Shown here one piece after another: positions 8,901 through 17,058 of a stretch of DNA of 41,046 bases. The translations under genes were made by a program, and so were the position numbers. Every line of letters starts with the position of its first letter. The stretch's first letter is position 1. The stretch covers positions 1 through 41,046 of the forward strand of contig JABXKU010000013.1 in the NCBI GenBank assembly GCA_013619105.1, written 5' to 3'. The notes beneath the pieces are model-generated. The model was not told the origin of the DNA. It was given only the letters and a program-made list of their open reading frames with translations, and did not search any database. The stretch comes from Desulfuromonadales bacterium. GTDB lineage: Bacteria > Desulfobacterota > Desulfuromonadia > Desulfuromonadales > Syntrophotaleaceae.

Positions 8901-9253
8901 TCGAAGAGACTATTTTTAGCGATTTAAGCAGCTTTGCTGGCCTTTCGGCCCTTATCGCCACGCGAATCTACCCTTTGCGGATGCCACAGGGCAGCACGTT
9001 CCCTGCGGTTGTCTATACGCGGGTGAGCGGGGCGCGAATCAACAACCTCGACGGCGAGAACATCCAGAATCCGCGCTATCAGATAGACTGTTGGGCCGAA
9101 ACCTACAGCGCAGCAAAGGCAGTGGCCGCACAAATCGAACTGGCCTTTGCCGCGTCCTCGCTGCAAGCGGTATTGATAGCCGACAGGGACGATAAAGACG
9201 ACTCGGTTAGGCTTTACCGCGTCAGTCTGGATTACTCTGTGTGGTCAGTCTGA
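8897..9253 (+). CDS. tail terminator (DUF3168-like)
   Basis: 118 aa with the DUF3168 pattern: FSDLSSFAGLSALIATRIYPLRMPQG, FPAVVYTRVSG and YQIDCWAETYSAAKAVAAQI. This family caps the tail tube. The gene ends convergently with the antisense lipoprotein; both stop codons lie in a 7-bp-arm palindrome at 9242-9256. Confidence 0.85.
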   Translation: MIEETIFSDLSSFAGLSALIATRIYPLRMPQGSTFPAVVYTRVSGARINNLDGENIQNPRYQIDCWAETYSAAKAVAAQIELAFAASSLQAVLIADRDDKDDSVRLYRVSLDYSVWSV

Positions 9254-9556
9254 CCAACCGGACACGCGGTTGTTGGTGAAATAAACATAGGTCGTGCTGT
9301 ACCCGTATCTGTCCCATGCACTCCGATAAGACCAGGTGTCTATGTCCATCCCTTCATAGTGGGTGTCTGAGCCGCCGGACCTCTCCCCCCAGGAGGCTTT
9401 AACCTGCTCCTTGGTCATTCCGGTCTTGATCTGTTTCTTTTGGATGCAAGCCACAATGTCGGACGGGGCGCCCGGGTTGTCTCGCAGATAACGCCCGGCA
9501 TAATCCGGCATACAACCGCACAGCACAACAGCCAGTAATAAAATAACAGCTTTCAT
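9245..9556 (-). CDS. BamE/SmpA-like lipoprotein moron
   Basis: 103 aa from the second in-frame ATG (9556), which has ggag at proper spacing. A signal peptide with lipobox (VVLCGC) is followed by a BamE/SmpA/OmlA-like domain (IKTGMTKEQVKASWG...). The product should be anchored in the outer membrane or inner leaflet. It is antisense in the middle of the tail operon, with its own consensus promoter, so probably expressed from the prophage. A role in superinfection exclusion or host envelope alteration is inferred by analogy with other lipoprotein morons. Confidence 0.82.
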   Translation of the reverse strand: MKAVILLLAVVLCGCMPDYAGRYLRDNPGAPSDIVACIQKKQIKTGMTKEQVKASWGERSGGSDTHYEGMDIDTWSYRSAWDRYGYSTTYVYFTNNRVSGWSD

Positions 9557-9579
9557 AATAATCTCCATTTCGTAAAACC

Positions 9580-9606
9580 ATTATAACAAGTTTTCGCCAA
9601 TGTCAA
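9580..9606 (-). promoter_or_regulatory. sigma70-type promoter of the antisense lipoprotein
   Basis: On the minus strand, a perfect TTGACA (9601-9606) and perfect TATAAT (9580-9585) are separated by 15 bp. A TGn extended -10 element is present, which compensates for the short spacer. The lipoprotein start is 24 bp downstream of the -10. Confidence 0.8.
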
Positions 9607-9611
9607 CGGGC

Positions 9612-9625
9612 CTGTCGTGAGATAG
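9612..9625 (+). promoter_or_regulatory. GNRA-loop hairpin upstream of the tail-tube gene
   Basis: CTGTC-GTGA-GATAG, third copy of the hairpin seen at 739 and 4251. The one base change (C to T) keeps pairing as a G-U wobble, which supports an RNA structure. A second hairpin, CCACT-TCCG-AGTGG (9641-9654), lies between it and the start codon. Confidence 0.6.
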
Positions 9626-9670
9626 CCCCACAATTACCCTGCCACTTCCGAGTGGTTAGAAGGAGTTTCT

Positions 9671-10306
9671 ATGTCCAGCAGCGCCATCTCCGCTCAAGGC
9701 AGTCAGTTTTTTATCGGTTCCGGCACTGCCGGAGCTAAGACTATCACCGCCATCACCCAAGCCTACCGCGCACAAGCCTCTTCCACTGCTCACGCCCTCG
9801 CCATCGGTGATCGTGTAACCTTCGCTTCGGTTGTTGGCATGACCGAAATCAACGCACTGGTCGGCACTGTCATTGATGTTGATACCGACACCTTTGTGGT
9901 CGACATCGACTCCCGCGCCTTCACCGCTTATTCCTCCTCCGGCACCGCAACCCCCGTTACTTGGACACAGGTTAAAGACATTTCCACCTTTAACTTTGAA
10001 TCCGGCGAGCGCTCCGAAATCGACGTAACCAACCTCGACAGTACCGCCAAAGAGTTCCGTTTGGGGCTCAAGGATAACGGTAACTTCTCCGTTGCTATGC
10101 GGGTGGTTCATGCCGATTCCGGTCAAGCCGCCTGCCTTGCCGCCCTGGGTTCTGACGATGTTTCCAGCTTCAAGCTGGTCCTGCCGAATGCCGAAGTTGG
10201 CACGTTTTCCGGCCAAGTCAAGTCGATGCCTGAAAGTGGCGGCGTTGATGCCGTTTATGAAGGCAGCATGAATGTTCGCGTCTCTGGTGACATCACCTGG
10301 GCCTAA
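9671..10306 (+). CDS. major tail tube protein
   Basis: 211 aa. The start MSSSAISAQGSQFFIGSG and the later KDISTFNFESGERSEIDVTNLDSTAKEF are typical of tail-tube proteins of lambda/HK97-type siphoviruses. An inserted 60-residue beta region (ALAIGDRVTFASVVG...) resembles modules seen in some tail-tube proteins. The ribosome binding site agaaggag is strong, fitting a highly expressed product. Confidence 0.88.
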   Translation: MSSSAISAQGSQFFIGSGTAGAKTITAITQAYRAQASSTAHALAIGDRVTFASVVGMTEINALVGTVIDVDTDTFVVDIDSRAFTAYSSSGTATPVTWTQVKDISTFNFESGERSEIDVTNLDSTAKEFRLGLKDNGNFSVAMRVVHADSGQAACLAALGSDDVSSFKLVLPNAEVGTFSGQVKSMPESGGVDAVYEGSMNVRVSGDITWA

Positions 10307-10326
10307 TTGATTAAGGGAGGGAACGT

Positions 10327-10668
10327 ATGAGCTTACGCGACGCGGTAATGCAAGAGTTTAAGACGGAGCAGGTTGAAGCCTTCGGCGGGGTTGTCACCGT
10401 GTCCGAAATCGGCGCACTAGGGCGAATCGCCTATATCGAATATCTGCAAAAGATGCAGGCCGACGAGGTAGGCAATGAACGGGCCGGAATGCTGTTGCAA
10501 GTGTTCCTCATGGTCAAGTGCGCCATCGAAGACGGCAAGAGGGTCTTTGAGGACGACGAGGTGGAGAAAATCGCAGACAGCAACATCAATCTGCTCGACT
10601 TGTCAAAAGTATTCACCGCTGCCGCGAAGCTCAACAAGCTGACGGCTGAGAGCCAAGAGGGAAACTAA
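10327..10668 (+). CDS. tail assembly chaperone gpG-like
   Basis: 113 aa, between tail-tube and tape-measure genes, the standard place for the tail assembly chaperone. Acidic and helical (VFEDDEVEKIADSNINLLDLS). Its last codons contain the slippery heptamer GGGAAAC directly before the stop, so a fraction of ribosomes should make a gpGT fusion with the next reading frame. Confidence 0.87.
   Translation: MSLRDAVMQEFKTEQVEAFGGVVTVSEIGALGRIAYIEYLQKMQADEVGNERAGMLLQVFLMVKCAIEDGKRVFEDDEVEKIADSNINLLDLSKVFTAAAKLNKLTAESQEGN
10659..10665 (+). promoter_or_regulatory. programmed -1 frameshift site GGGAAAC
   Basis: G|GGA|AAC is set in the gpG frame exactly as X XXY YYZ, one codon before the TAA stop. A -1 slip continues into the gpT-like frame that is open to 10994. 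Lambda uses the related GGGAAAG at the same place. Confidence 0.85.
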
Positions 10669-10994
10669 GCGCCCGGTTCCAAGACCAGTTCCCCTTTGTG
10701 CTGTGCTTGGAATTGGGCTTTCCCCATCCAGACTACCTGCTGCCACTGCTTTCCTCGGCTCAATACGCAGATTGGCAGGCGTTTTATAACGTCTCACCCT
10801 TCGGAGATCGGAGGGCAGACAGGCGGGCGGCAGGCATACAGGCCATGGTAGCCAACCGCCACAGAGGGCCGAAAGAGAAGCCCTACACCGTCGAAATGTT
10901 CATGCCGTTTGAACCGAAACCGGAACAACCGGAACAGACGCCAGAAGAAATCAGCGCACAACTAAAGGCGGCGTTTTCGTCGCTTAAAGGATAG
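10665..10994 (+). CDS. tail assembly chaperone gpT-like extension (frameshift product)
   Basis: About 109 residues read after the -1 shift, starting LSARFQDQFPFVLCLELGFP. The segment YLLPLLSSAQYADWQAFYNVSPFGDRRADRR is typical of gpT/DUF4035 tail-assembly proteins. No ribosome binding site supports independent translation, and the frame is open upstream to the slip site, so gpGT fusion is the likely form. The end (PEQPEQTPEEIS) is proline- and glutamate-rich. It binds the tape measure during tail assembly. Confidence 0.83.
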   Translation, partial: LSARFQDQFPFVLCLELGFPHPDYLLPLLSSAQYADWQAFYNVSPFGDRRADRRAAGIQAMVANRHRGPKEKPYTVEMFMPFEPKPEQPEQTPEEISAQLKAAFSSLKG

Positions 10995-10997
10995 TCG

Positions 10998-13010
10998 ATG
11001 GCGCAAAAAGTCGGAAATCTGGTCGTCGAAATGTCGGCCAATGTCGCACGTTTGCAGCGCGACTTCAACAAGGCCAACAGCCAAGCTCAAGGCGTTGCCA
11101 GAAAATTCAAGTCCATCTTTAAGGGCGTTGGGCTGTCTATCGCTGCGGGACTGAGCGTGGTTGGGCTGAAAAGGGTTATTACCTCCTCCCTTAATGCCGC
11201 TGATGCCATCGCCAAGGGCGCAGCAAAAGCCAACATCGGCACAGGGGCATATCAGGAGTTGACCTTTGCGCTGGATAAGTTCGACGTGTCGCAGCAACAG
11301 GTATCATCGGGGCTTATGGCGTTCACAAAGCGTCTCGGTGAAGCGCGAGCCGGGACCGGAACCCTCGTAACTTTCCTAAAAAAGTACGACGAAGCGCTGC
11401 TTGATTCTTTAACTTCGGCAGAGTCCAACGAGCAGGCGCTAAACATCTTCATGGAGGCGCTAGGCGGGGTTAAAAACGATGCTGACCGTGCTGCCTTGTC
11501 TGCTGCTGCCTTCTCCCGTTCTGCTGGTGTAGGTATCGCAAGCGCCCTCAAAGATGGCGGCAAAGCCCTTGACCAGTGGCGCAAGAAGGCTCGCGATTTT
11601 GGCATTGTGGTTGACGCCGACATACTGGAAAAGGCCGAGGACGCAAAAGACCGCTTCGCCACGCTGGCACAGGTTGTCCAGTCGGAAACCATTGTCGCCA
11701 TGTCTGACCTGGTAGGCGTTCTTTCAAGCCCTGCGTTTTTGGATTCTTTAAGGGACGCCGTAAAGCTCACCGCAAGCCTTGCGAAAGTCATGGCTCTTCT
11801 TGCGTCAGGGCCAGAGGGTGTTTTTGCGGTTTTCCAGGCCGACATAGAAACCCTGCCGGAGCAAATCGCCACGGCAAGCGATGAGGTTGCCAAGTTTAAA
11901 GCCGAAGTCGCTCGAATGGAGGGGTCTATCTTCCCTGCGATATTCGGCGGGGAAATCGACAAGTTCAAGGAAAAACTACATTGGGCAGAAAACAACCTGA
12001 AAAGGTTGACCAAGCTCAAGGAACAAGCAGCGGCGCTAAACAAACCTGATGGCGCGGCTGGCGTTAATGGCGGGACAACAGCCACACAAACAAACGAAAC
12101 GGCTGCAAAAGTTATAGAAGCCCTGCGTTTCGAGCAAGAGCAGTTAAACCGGCTGATAAAAGACGGCGCGATTGAGCAGGAGGTTTATAACAATCTCAAA
12201 AAGGCTGGCGTAACGATCAACAGCGATACGGGACGCACCATCGCGGTCTTGGTTCGTGGGTTGGAGCAGCAAAAGGCGGCACAGAACGCCGCCAAGGATG
12301 CCGCCATTGCCCACTCAGCAGCCCTGGTGAAGCAGGCAGAAGACAGCCAGCTTTTAGCAATCAGGGCGGCTGAGATTTACGAGTCGTTAAAAAGTCCGCG
12401 AGACGCCTTCGAGGAAGGGATAGCGGAACTTGACCTGCTGAAAGAGGTCGGGCTTATCGACCCGGCAACCTACACGGCGGCATTTAACCGGCTTGGCGAC
12501 GACTTTGCCTCTACCGTGGACAGGGTGAAAGACTCCACCACAGAACTGTCGGAGTTTACCAAAGAGGCGTTTCGCTCCATGCAGAATGTCGCCTCGGATT
12601 TCTTTTTCGACACCTTGGAAGGCAATTTTACCGACTTGGGCGATTCCTTCCGCACGATGGTCAACCGGATGCTCGCGGATTGGGCCTCAGTCAAGATGAT
12701 GGGTGGGCTGTTCGGTAAGGATTTCGGCAAGACCGGCGAACTGGGCGGGATGCTCGGCAGCATCTTCGGCGGTGCTCGCGCCCTTGGTGGGCCTGTTTCG
12801 GCGGGCAGTGCTTACCTGGTCGGGGAACGTGGTCCTGAACTGTTCATGCCGCAGACTTCCGGCAATGTGGTCGCCAACAACAAGCTAGGCGGCGGCACCT
12901 CGATTAGCGTACCAATCGGCAACATCGACGGCGGCAGCAAGCAACTGCTGGCGAACCTGCCGGGGATGATTGAAAACGCAGTCCTTGAATCAATGCGGAG
13001 ATATGCCTGA
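10998..13010 (+). CDS. tape measure protein
   Basis: 670 aa, the tail-length ruler and a component ejected with DNA. The N-terminus (ARLQRDFNKANSQAQGVARKFKSIFKGVG) is the helical start common to tape measures, followed by a hydrophobic segment, then coiled-coil-rich middle with GVGIASALKDGGKALDQWRKKA typical of the TP901/lambda-type group. The C-terminus contains GLFGKDFGKTGELGGMLGS and ARALGGPVSAGSAYLVGERG, as in phage_tail_S/lambda gpH-like ends. From its length a tail of about 100 nm is expected (1.5 angstrom per residue rule). Confidence 0.92.
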   Translation: MAQKVGNLVVEMSANVARLQRDFNKANSQAQGVARKFKSIFKGVGLSIAAGLSVVGLKRVITSSLNAADAIAKGAAKANIGTGAYQELTFALDKFDVSQQQVSSGLMAFTKRLGEARAGTGTLVTFLKKYDEALLDSLTSAESNEQALNIFMEALGGVKNDADRAALSAAAFSRSAGVGIASALKDGGKALDQWRKKARDFGIVVDADILEKAEDAKDRFATLAQVVQSETIVAMSDLVGVLSSPAFLDSLRDAVKLTASLAKVMALLASGPEGVFAVFQADIETLPEQIATASDEVAKFKAEVARMEGSIFPAIFGGEIDKFKEKLHWAENNLKRLTKLKEQAAALNKPDGAAGVNGGTTATQTNETAAKVIEALRFEQEQLNRLIKDGAIEQEVYNNLKKAGVTINSDTGRTIAVLVRGLEQQKAAQNAAKDAAIAHSAALVKQAEDSQLLAIRAAEIYESLKSPRDAFEEGIAELDLLKEVGLIDPATYTAAFNRLGDDFASTVDRVKDSTTELSEFTKEAFRSMQNVASDFFFDTLEGNFTDLGDSFRTMVNRMLADWASVKMMGGLFGKDFGKTGELGGMLGSIFGGARALGGPVSAGSAYLVGERGPELFMPQTSGNVVANNKLGGGTSISVPIGNIDGGSKQLLANLPGMIENAVLESMRRYA

Positions 13011-13378
13011 TGGCAAGAATGGTTTTGGGATCGTACACCTTTGAGGACAACCCGACCTCTGTTAGCGACTTAATGACGCCGGAGCGCAAGAGCGCCTTTG
13101 TCGAAACTTACTCGTCAGGAGCGTTTTTTAGTTGGGGCGCATCCATCGGCGGCAAGCCGGTAGAACTGACCTGGACGCAGACCTCGGTCGATCAATACGG
13201 TGAACTGCAAACACTATTAGTAGCTGCCGCGGCGGTGGTTTTCAGCCCGCAAGACGGCGAAGGCAAGACCTACAACGTCGAAGTAACCGCCTTGCACGGC
13301 GAATACTGGCTTTATTTGTCCGGTTCGTATCGTCAGAACGTGACCCTCTCCCTGCTCGTTTTGAGCGAGGTGGCTTAA
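13010..13378 (+). CDS. tail-tip associated protein
   Basis: 122 aa, beta-rich, between tape measure and the large tail-tip protein, where minor tail or distal tail proteins are found. Start overlaps the previous stop (TGATG) and stop overlaps the next start. A short structural protein at the tail tip is likely; no family motif recognised with certainty. Confidence 0.7.
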   Translation: MARMVLGSYTFEDNPTSVSDLMTPERKSAFVETYSSGAFFSWGASIGGKPVELTWTQTSVDQYGELQTLLVAAAAVVFSPQDGEGKTYNVEVTALHGEYWLYLSGSYRQNVTLSLLVLSEVA

Positions 13379-16300
13379 TGGCATTAACGCTCGATTCAAC
13401 ATTGCAGACCGCGCAGGACGGCGACAATCACCGGCCCGTCTGCTCGCTGACCGTGGGCAAGAGCGTGGACGACTATCCGCTGACCGGCAGTTACATCACC
13501 CATGATAACGACCAGGATTGCTCGCAGCCGCTGCTGCTGAGTGACGGCCGGATGGCCATTGTCCATAGCGGCCTCGGTTGGAACGGCGATAACAAGGAAC
13601 TGCGGGTGGTCTTCTCCGACACGGAACAGACCACCTTTGATGCCTTTGTCGCTGTGGACGATGAAACCTACGAGGTGATCGAAAACATCGATGCCGTGGT
13701 GCTGGACGACTCCGACACCATCGGCGTGATCTGCACCCGGCGCAACAGCACCGACTTAGATGTCCAGGCCTACAAGGTCAGCAGTGCCGGGGTCAAACTG
13801 TCTGGTAATCTGGTCAAGGATTCGGACACGGCTTATTTCAGTTCGGGCGTGGCGGCGCTGAAAAAAGGCACTAACGATTTTGCCGCCTTCTGGCCGGAAG
13901 CGACGGACGGCACCAACTGGTACATTTACATGTCCGCTTCGACGGACTTCTCGACCTGGGGCGGTCCCGCCGCCCGGGCGATTGGCGGACTGACCAGCAC
14001 CCGCATAATCAAAGACCCGAAGATCCTCAAGCTCGCCGACAACAGCTATTTCATGGTGTTCAGTTACGAGAGCACCAAGAACGATTCCGGCTCTATCTAT
14101 AACCTCTATTACACCACCAGTTCCGACCTGTCCACCTGGGCTGATGCGGTCGCCATCACGACCAACGCCAACATGAGCAAGGACTTCAGCAAGCCAGACT
14201 TGGTGCAAAAGAGTGACGGCACCTTGACGGTATCTGCCTTGGACCAGAACACCTCCATGTATAAGGATGCATCAGATATTACAGGCGTCAGCCGATTCAA
14301 TCTCGGCTCCTGTTGGTATTCATCCTCTACGGGCAAGCTGTACTTTGCCGGAGGCAGTGTCAGTGACAACCACGCCTTTGGTGCTGTAATCGACCTCGCC
14401 ACCTTTGTTGTCGAGAAATATTACACCAATACAACCACTCCTGCTATTCCCGATTACTTCTGGGAGGATGCGCACGGCACCTCGAACAGCTTGGGCGAAG
14501 AACATCTTATCGTTCTCGTTGCCAGCGAGGGCGTCTGCATTATCGACACCGATGCGGACACCATTACGCCCTATTATTTTACAGACCTATCCGCAACGCA
14601 TGGTGCTGGGGCTGCTCTCAATGTAAATATTGATCGACCCACTGACGGGTGGTACGGCACTTTCCCCAGTAATATTGCTTTTGCACAAGTGGATGCAGCG
14701 GCCAATCGCCTTTATGTGTGCCTAAGCTCAGCCTATTATTACAATCATGAAATATTGTTTGGATATATTGACCTAACTGACACCACTCCAAACTATGATT
14801 TTGTTGTGCTTGTTGAGGATTATTCTGGCGCCGATGGCCGTACTGTATTCACAAAAGCTAAATTCTATCCAGATGATGATCTATTTGTCGCAGTACGGGC
14901 TAGTGGCGATGCGAGTGGTGCAGGTTATTTAAAGATGTGGTCACCATCTGAAGACGCCTTGCTGAAACAGTATGAGCGCACAGCTTATCCAGAATTTCCA
15001 CATGGCGGGTTTTATGATGTTATCTATGCCAATGGAAAAGTGTGGGCATTGGTCAACTGGGAAGATGATTATGCCTCAGATGTGTATAAGAAGGGTTTGG
15101 CAGAAATTGATCTGGACACAGATCAAATAATCTACCATGAACCCACCTGGTTCGATGCGGCTAATAATGGCCTACAGCACATGTCTTACTCCGCTAGTAC
15201 CACTGAACTGATAATGTGGGGTGAGGAAGGCCTCGCGGTATTCAACATTGCCACCTACGCCTGGACTTCTTATGCAAACTTGATTGATTGTGACAGCGGC
15301 CATCCGAATTGGACGCCGATCTACTACCCGGCTGCGGATGTATTCTTTCTCCCTTACCAAACAGGAGGCGGAGTCAGCGCCGATGGCCGACTATACATGC
15401 TGCCCCGAAATGGAACCTTGGATATTGCGAGGTATGTGGAGGGAACCTTCACGACCAGCTGGGCATTTTCAGATATTGAAACTCTAGTATATGGATATAA
15501 GGCCTCTGAGCTGGCCTTGACTGTACAGGATGATGATTCCATTTATTTCTCTTGGACGGATAGCACAAATGCAGAATCTTGGATTAAGTGGGACAAGACA
15601 GGCGCGGAACTAGACCTGTTGCCATACCTGACCGGCGAAACGGCCACATTATGGAGCATCGAAGGTTCTCCCAACCGGCTGGACCTTACCCTCAGCCACG
15701 GGCATCTGTTCGACCCGGCCAATACCAACTCCATCCTGAATTTCTATCTGCAAAAGGGTAGCAAGGTGGTTCTGCGCTTTGGCGAGACGGTTTCAACGGT
15801 CGATTACTACGCTAATCAGGGCAGTTTTTTAATCTCAGAGATTTCCACCGTCTACCAGAAAGGCACATATCCGCTGGCCAAGGTCGTCGCCCATGACCGC
15901 AGGTGCCTGTGGGATGCTCACGAAGTCGATGTGTCGGCGCTGTCGGAAACCTATCCCGAAGACGCCATCAAGAACCTTGTGACCGCTGAGATGGGCGACA
16001 CCACCGACGACTACGACCTGCCGACCTTCGCAGGGCGCTTTTCTTTCGACGCCCAGTGGATCGACACGCGACTTAAAGACATCGTCGAGCAAATCGCCAA
16101 CCGCTTCGGCTGTTTCTTGACGGTGGACGTGGACGACAAGCTCACCGCACGGCTAATCTCCGACAGCAACGCCGTGGACCATGCCTACACGGACACGACG
16201 CAGATTATCAATTTCACCCCCGACGACACCTTTTCCGATTTCGTCAACCGCATCGTCGTCACCGGGGAAAGCCTCACCTATACCGAGGTGCTTTACGACG

Positions 16301-17058
16301 AGGAACGCATCACCGGCAAGGCTGGCACGATTGGGTGGTGGGGCTGCAAGAAAGACCAAACGGTCTGGTACAGCGACGACCAGAGCCGCAGGGTGCGCTT
16401 CCCGCGCCTGGAGGTCTTGGAGAGCGCCAGCAGTATCGCGTTCCAAATGGCCGGGGATGTGCGCGAGAGCATTACCGAGATCGACGAGGATGATCTGTAC
16501 TGCGTGGTAGAGATTGACGCGCCTAATCTTATCCCGATGCTGGTCAGCGGCACCGCCATGTATTTTGCCGGAAACAAGCTAGGCGATGTAACGGTGGGTA
16601 TCGGCGGCGGCTATACAATCCCTTACGGGCGACTCATCGAAGGCGTCGGCCTTTATGCGGCGCTGATGGTCCTCGGCTCAGTGGGCAATTATCAGTATGA
16701 AGTCTACGGTAGGCCGGTGGGCTATGTGCGCCGCTCGGTGTCAGGGCAGGCCGACGATTTAGAGTTGCAACAGCGCATCGGCACGGTAGTCGTCAATAAG
16801 ATCGAAGGGTTTTTGACCGACACCGCCGCCCGCTGCACGAACGTAGCCGAGTTTGAATTGATGCTGGCCCGGCTCCAGCGAAGCCGCGCCAAGCTGACCA
16901 AAGTGGCTCACTTGCAGGACCAAGTCGGGGATACCATCACCTTTCCCCATCCGCACACCGGCAACACGGTCAAAATGTTTATTACCGACATTAAGCGGAA
17001 ATACAAGCCGACCAAGGACGGCCATTTTCTCGATGAGATCGAAGGGTGGGTACTCTAA
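13378..17058 (+). CDS. large tail-tip/baseplate hub protein with propeller-like insert
   Basis: 1226 aa. The part after about residue 755 (LWSIEGSPNRLDLTLSHGHL, then LKDIVEQIANRFGCFLTVD and IINFTPDDTFSDFVNRIVV) looks like a gp44/hub-type baseplate protein. Residues about 40-750 consist of repeating beta strands with Ser/Asp/Trp-rich turns (e.g. STDFSTWGGP, SSDLSTWADA), as in BNR/sialidase-like propellers, so a glycan-binding or cleaving domain is inferred. The DNA for about 14250-15620 is AT-richer than the rest (45 GC in 14701-14820), suggesting a swapped receptor domain. Confidence 0.8.
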   Translation: MALTLDSTLQTAQDGDNHRPVCSLTVGKSVDDYPLTGSYITHDNDQDCSQPLLLSDGRMAIVHSGLGWNGDNKELRVVFSDTEQTTFDAFVAVDDETYEVIENIDAVVLDDSDTIGVICTRRNSTDLDVQAYKVSSAGVKLSGNLVKDSDTAYFSSGVAALKKGTNDFAAFWPEATDGTNWYIYMSASTDFSTWGGPAARAIGGLTSTRIIKDPKILKLADNSYFMVFSYESTKNDSGSIYNLYYTTSSDLSTWADAVAITTNANMSKDFSKPDLVQKSDGTLTVSALDQNTSMYKDASDITGVSRFNLGSCWYSSSTGKLYFAGGSVSDNHAFGAVIDLATFVVEKYYTNTTTPAIPDYFWEDAHGTSNSLGEEHLIVLVASEGVCIIDTDADTITPYYFTDLSATHGAGAALNVNIDRPTDGWYGTFPSNIAFAQVDAAANRLYVCLSSAYYYNHEILFGYIDLTDTTPNYDFVVLVEDYSGADGRTVFTKAKFYPDDDLFVAVRASGDASGAGYLKMWSPSEDALLKQYERTAYPEFPHGGFYDVIYANGKVWALVNWEDDYASDVYKKGLAEIDLDTDQIIYHEPTWFDAANNGLQHMSYSASTTELIMWGEEGLAVFNIATYAWTSYANLIDCDSGHPNWTPIYYPAADVFFLPYQTGGGVSADGRLYMLPRNGTLDIARYVEGTFTTSWAFSDIETLVYGYKASELALTVQDDDSIYFSWTDSTNAESWIKWDKTGAELDLLPYLTGETATLWSIEGSPNRLDLTLSHGHLFDPANTNSILNFYLQKGSKVVLRFGETVSTVDYYANQGSFLISEISTVYQKGTYPLAKVVAHDRRCLWDAHEVDVSALSETYPEDAIKNLVTAEMGDTTDDYDLPTFAGRFSFDAQWIDTRLKDIVEQIANRFGCFLTVDVDDKLTARLISDSNAVDHAYTDTTQIINFTPDDTFSDFVNRIVVTGESLTYTEVLYDEERITGKAGTIGWWGCKKDQTVWYSDDQSRRVRFPRLEVLESASSIAFQMAGDVRESITEIDEDDLYCVVEIDAPNLIPMLVSGTAMYFAGNKLGDVTVGIGGGYTIPYGRLIEGVGLYAALMVLGSVGNYQYEVYGRPVGYVRRSVSGQADDLELQQRIGTVVVNKIEGFLTDTAARCTNVAEFELMLARLQRSRAKLTKVAHLQDQVGDTITFPHPHTGNTVKMFITDIKRKYKPTKDGHFLDEIEGWVL

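Noticed and set aside
11252-12085. 277-codon minus-strand frame in the tape measure gene
   Set aside because: Ser/Ala-rich shadow of helical tape-measure codons.
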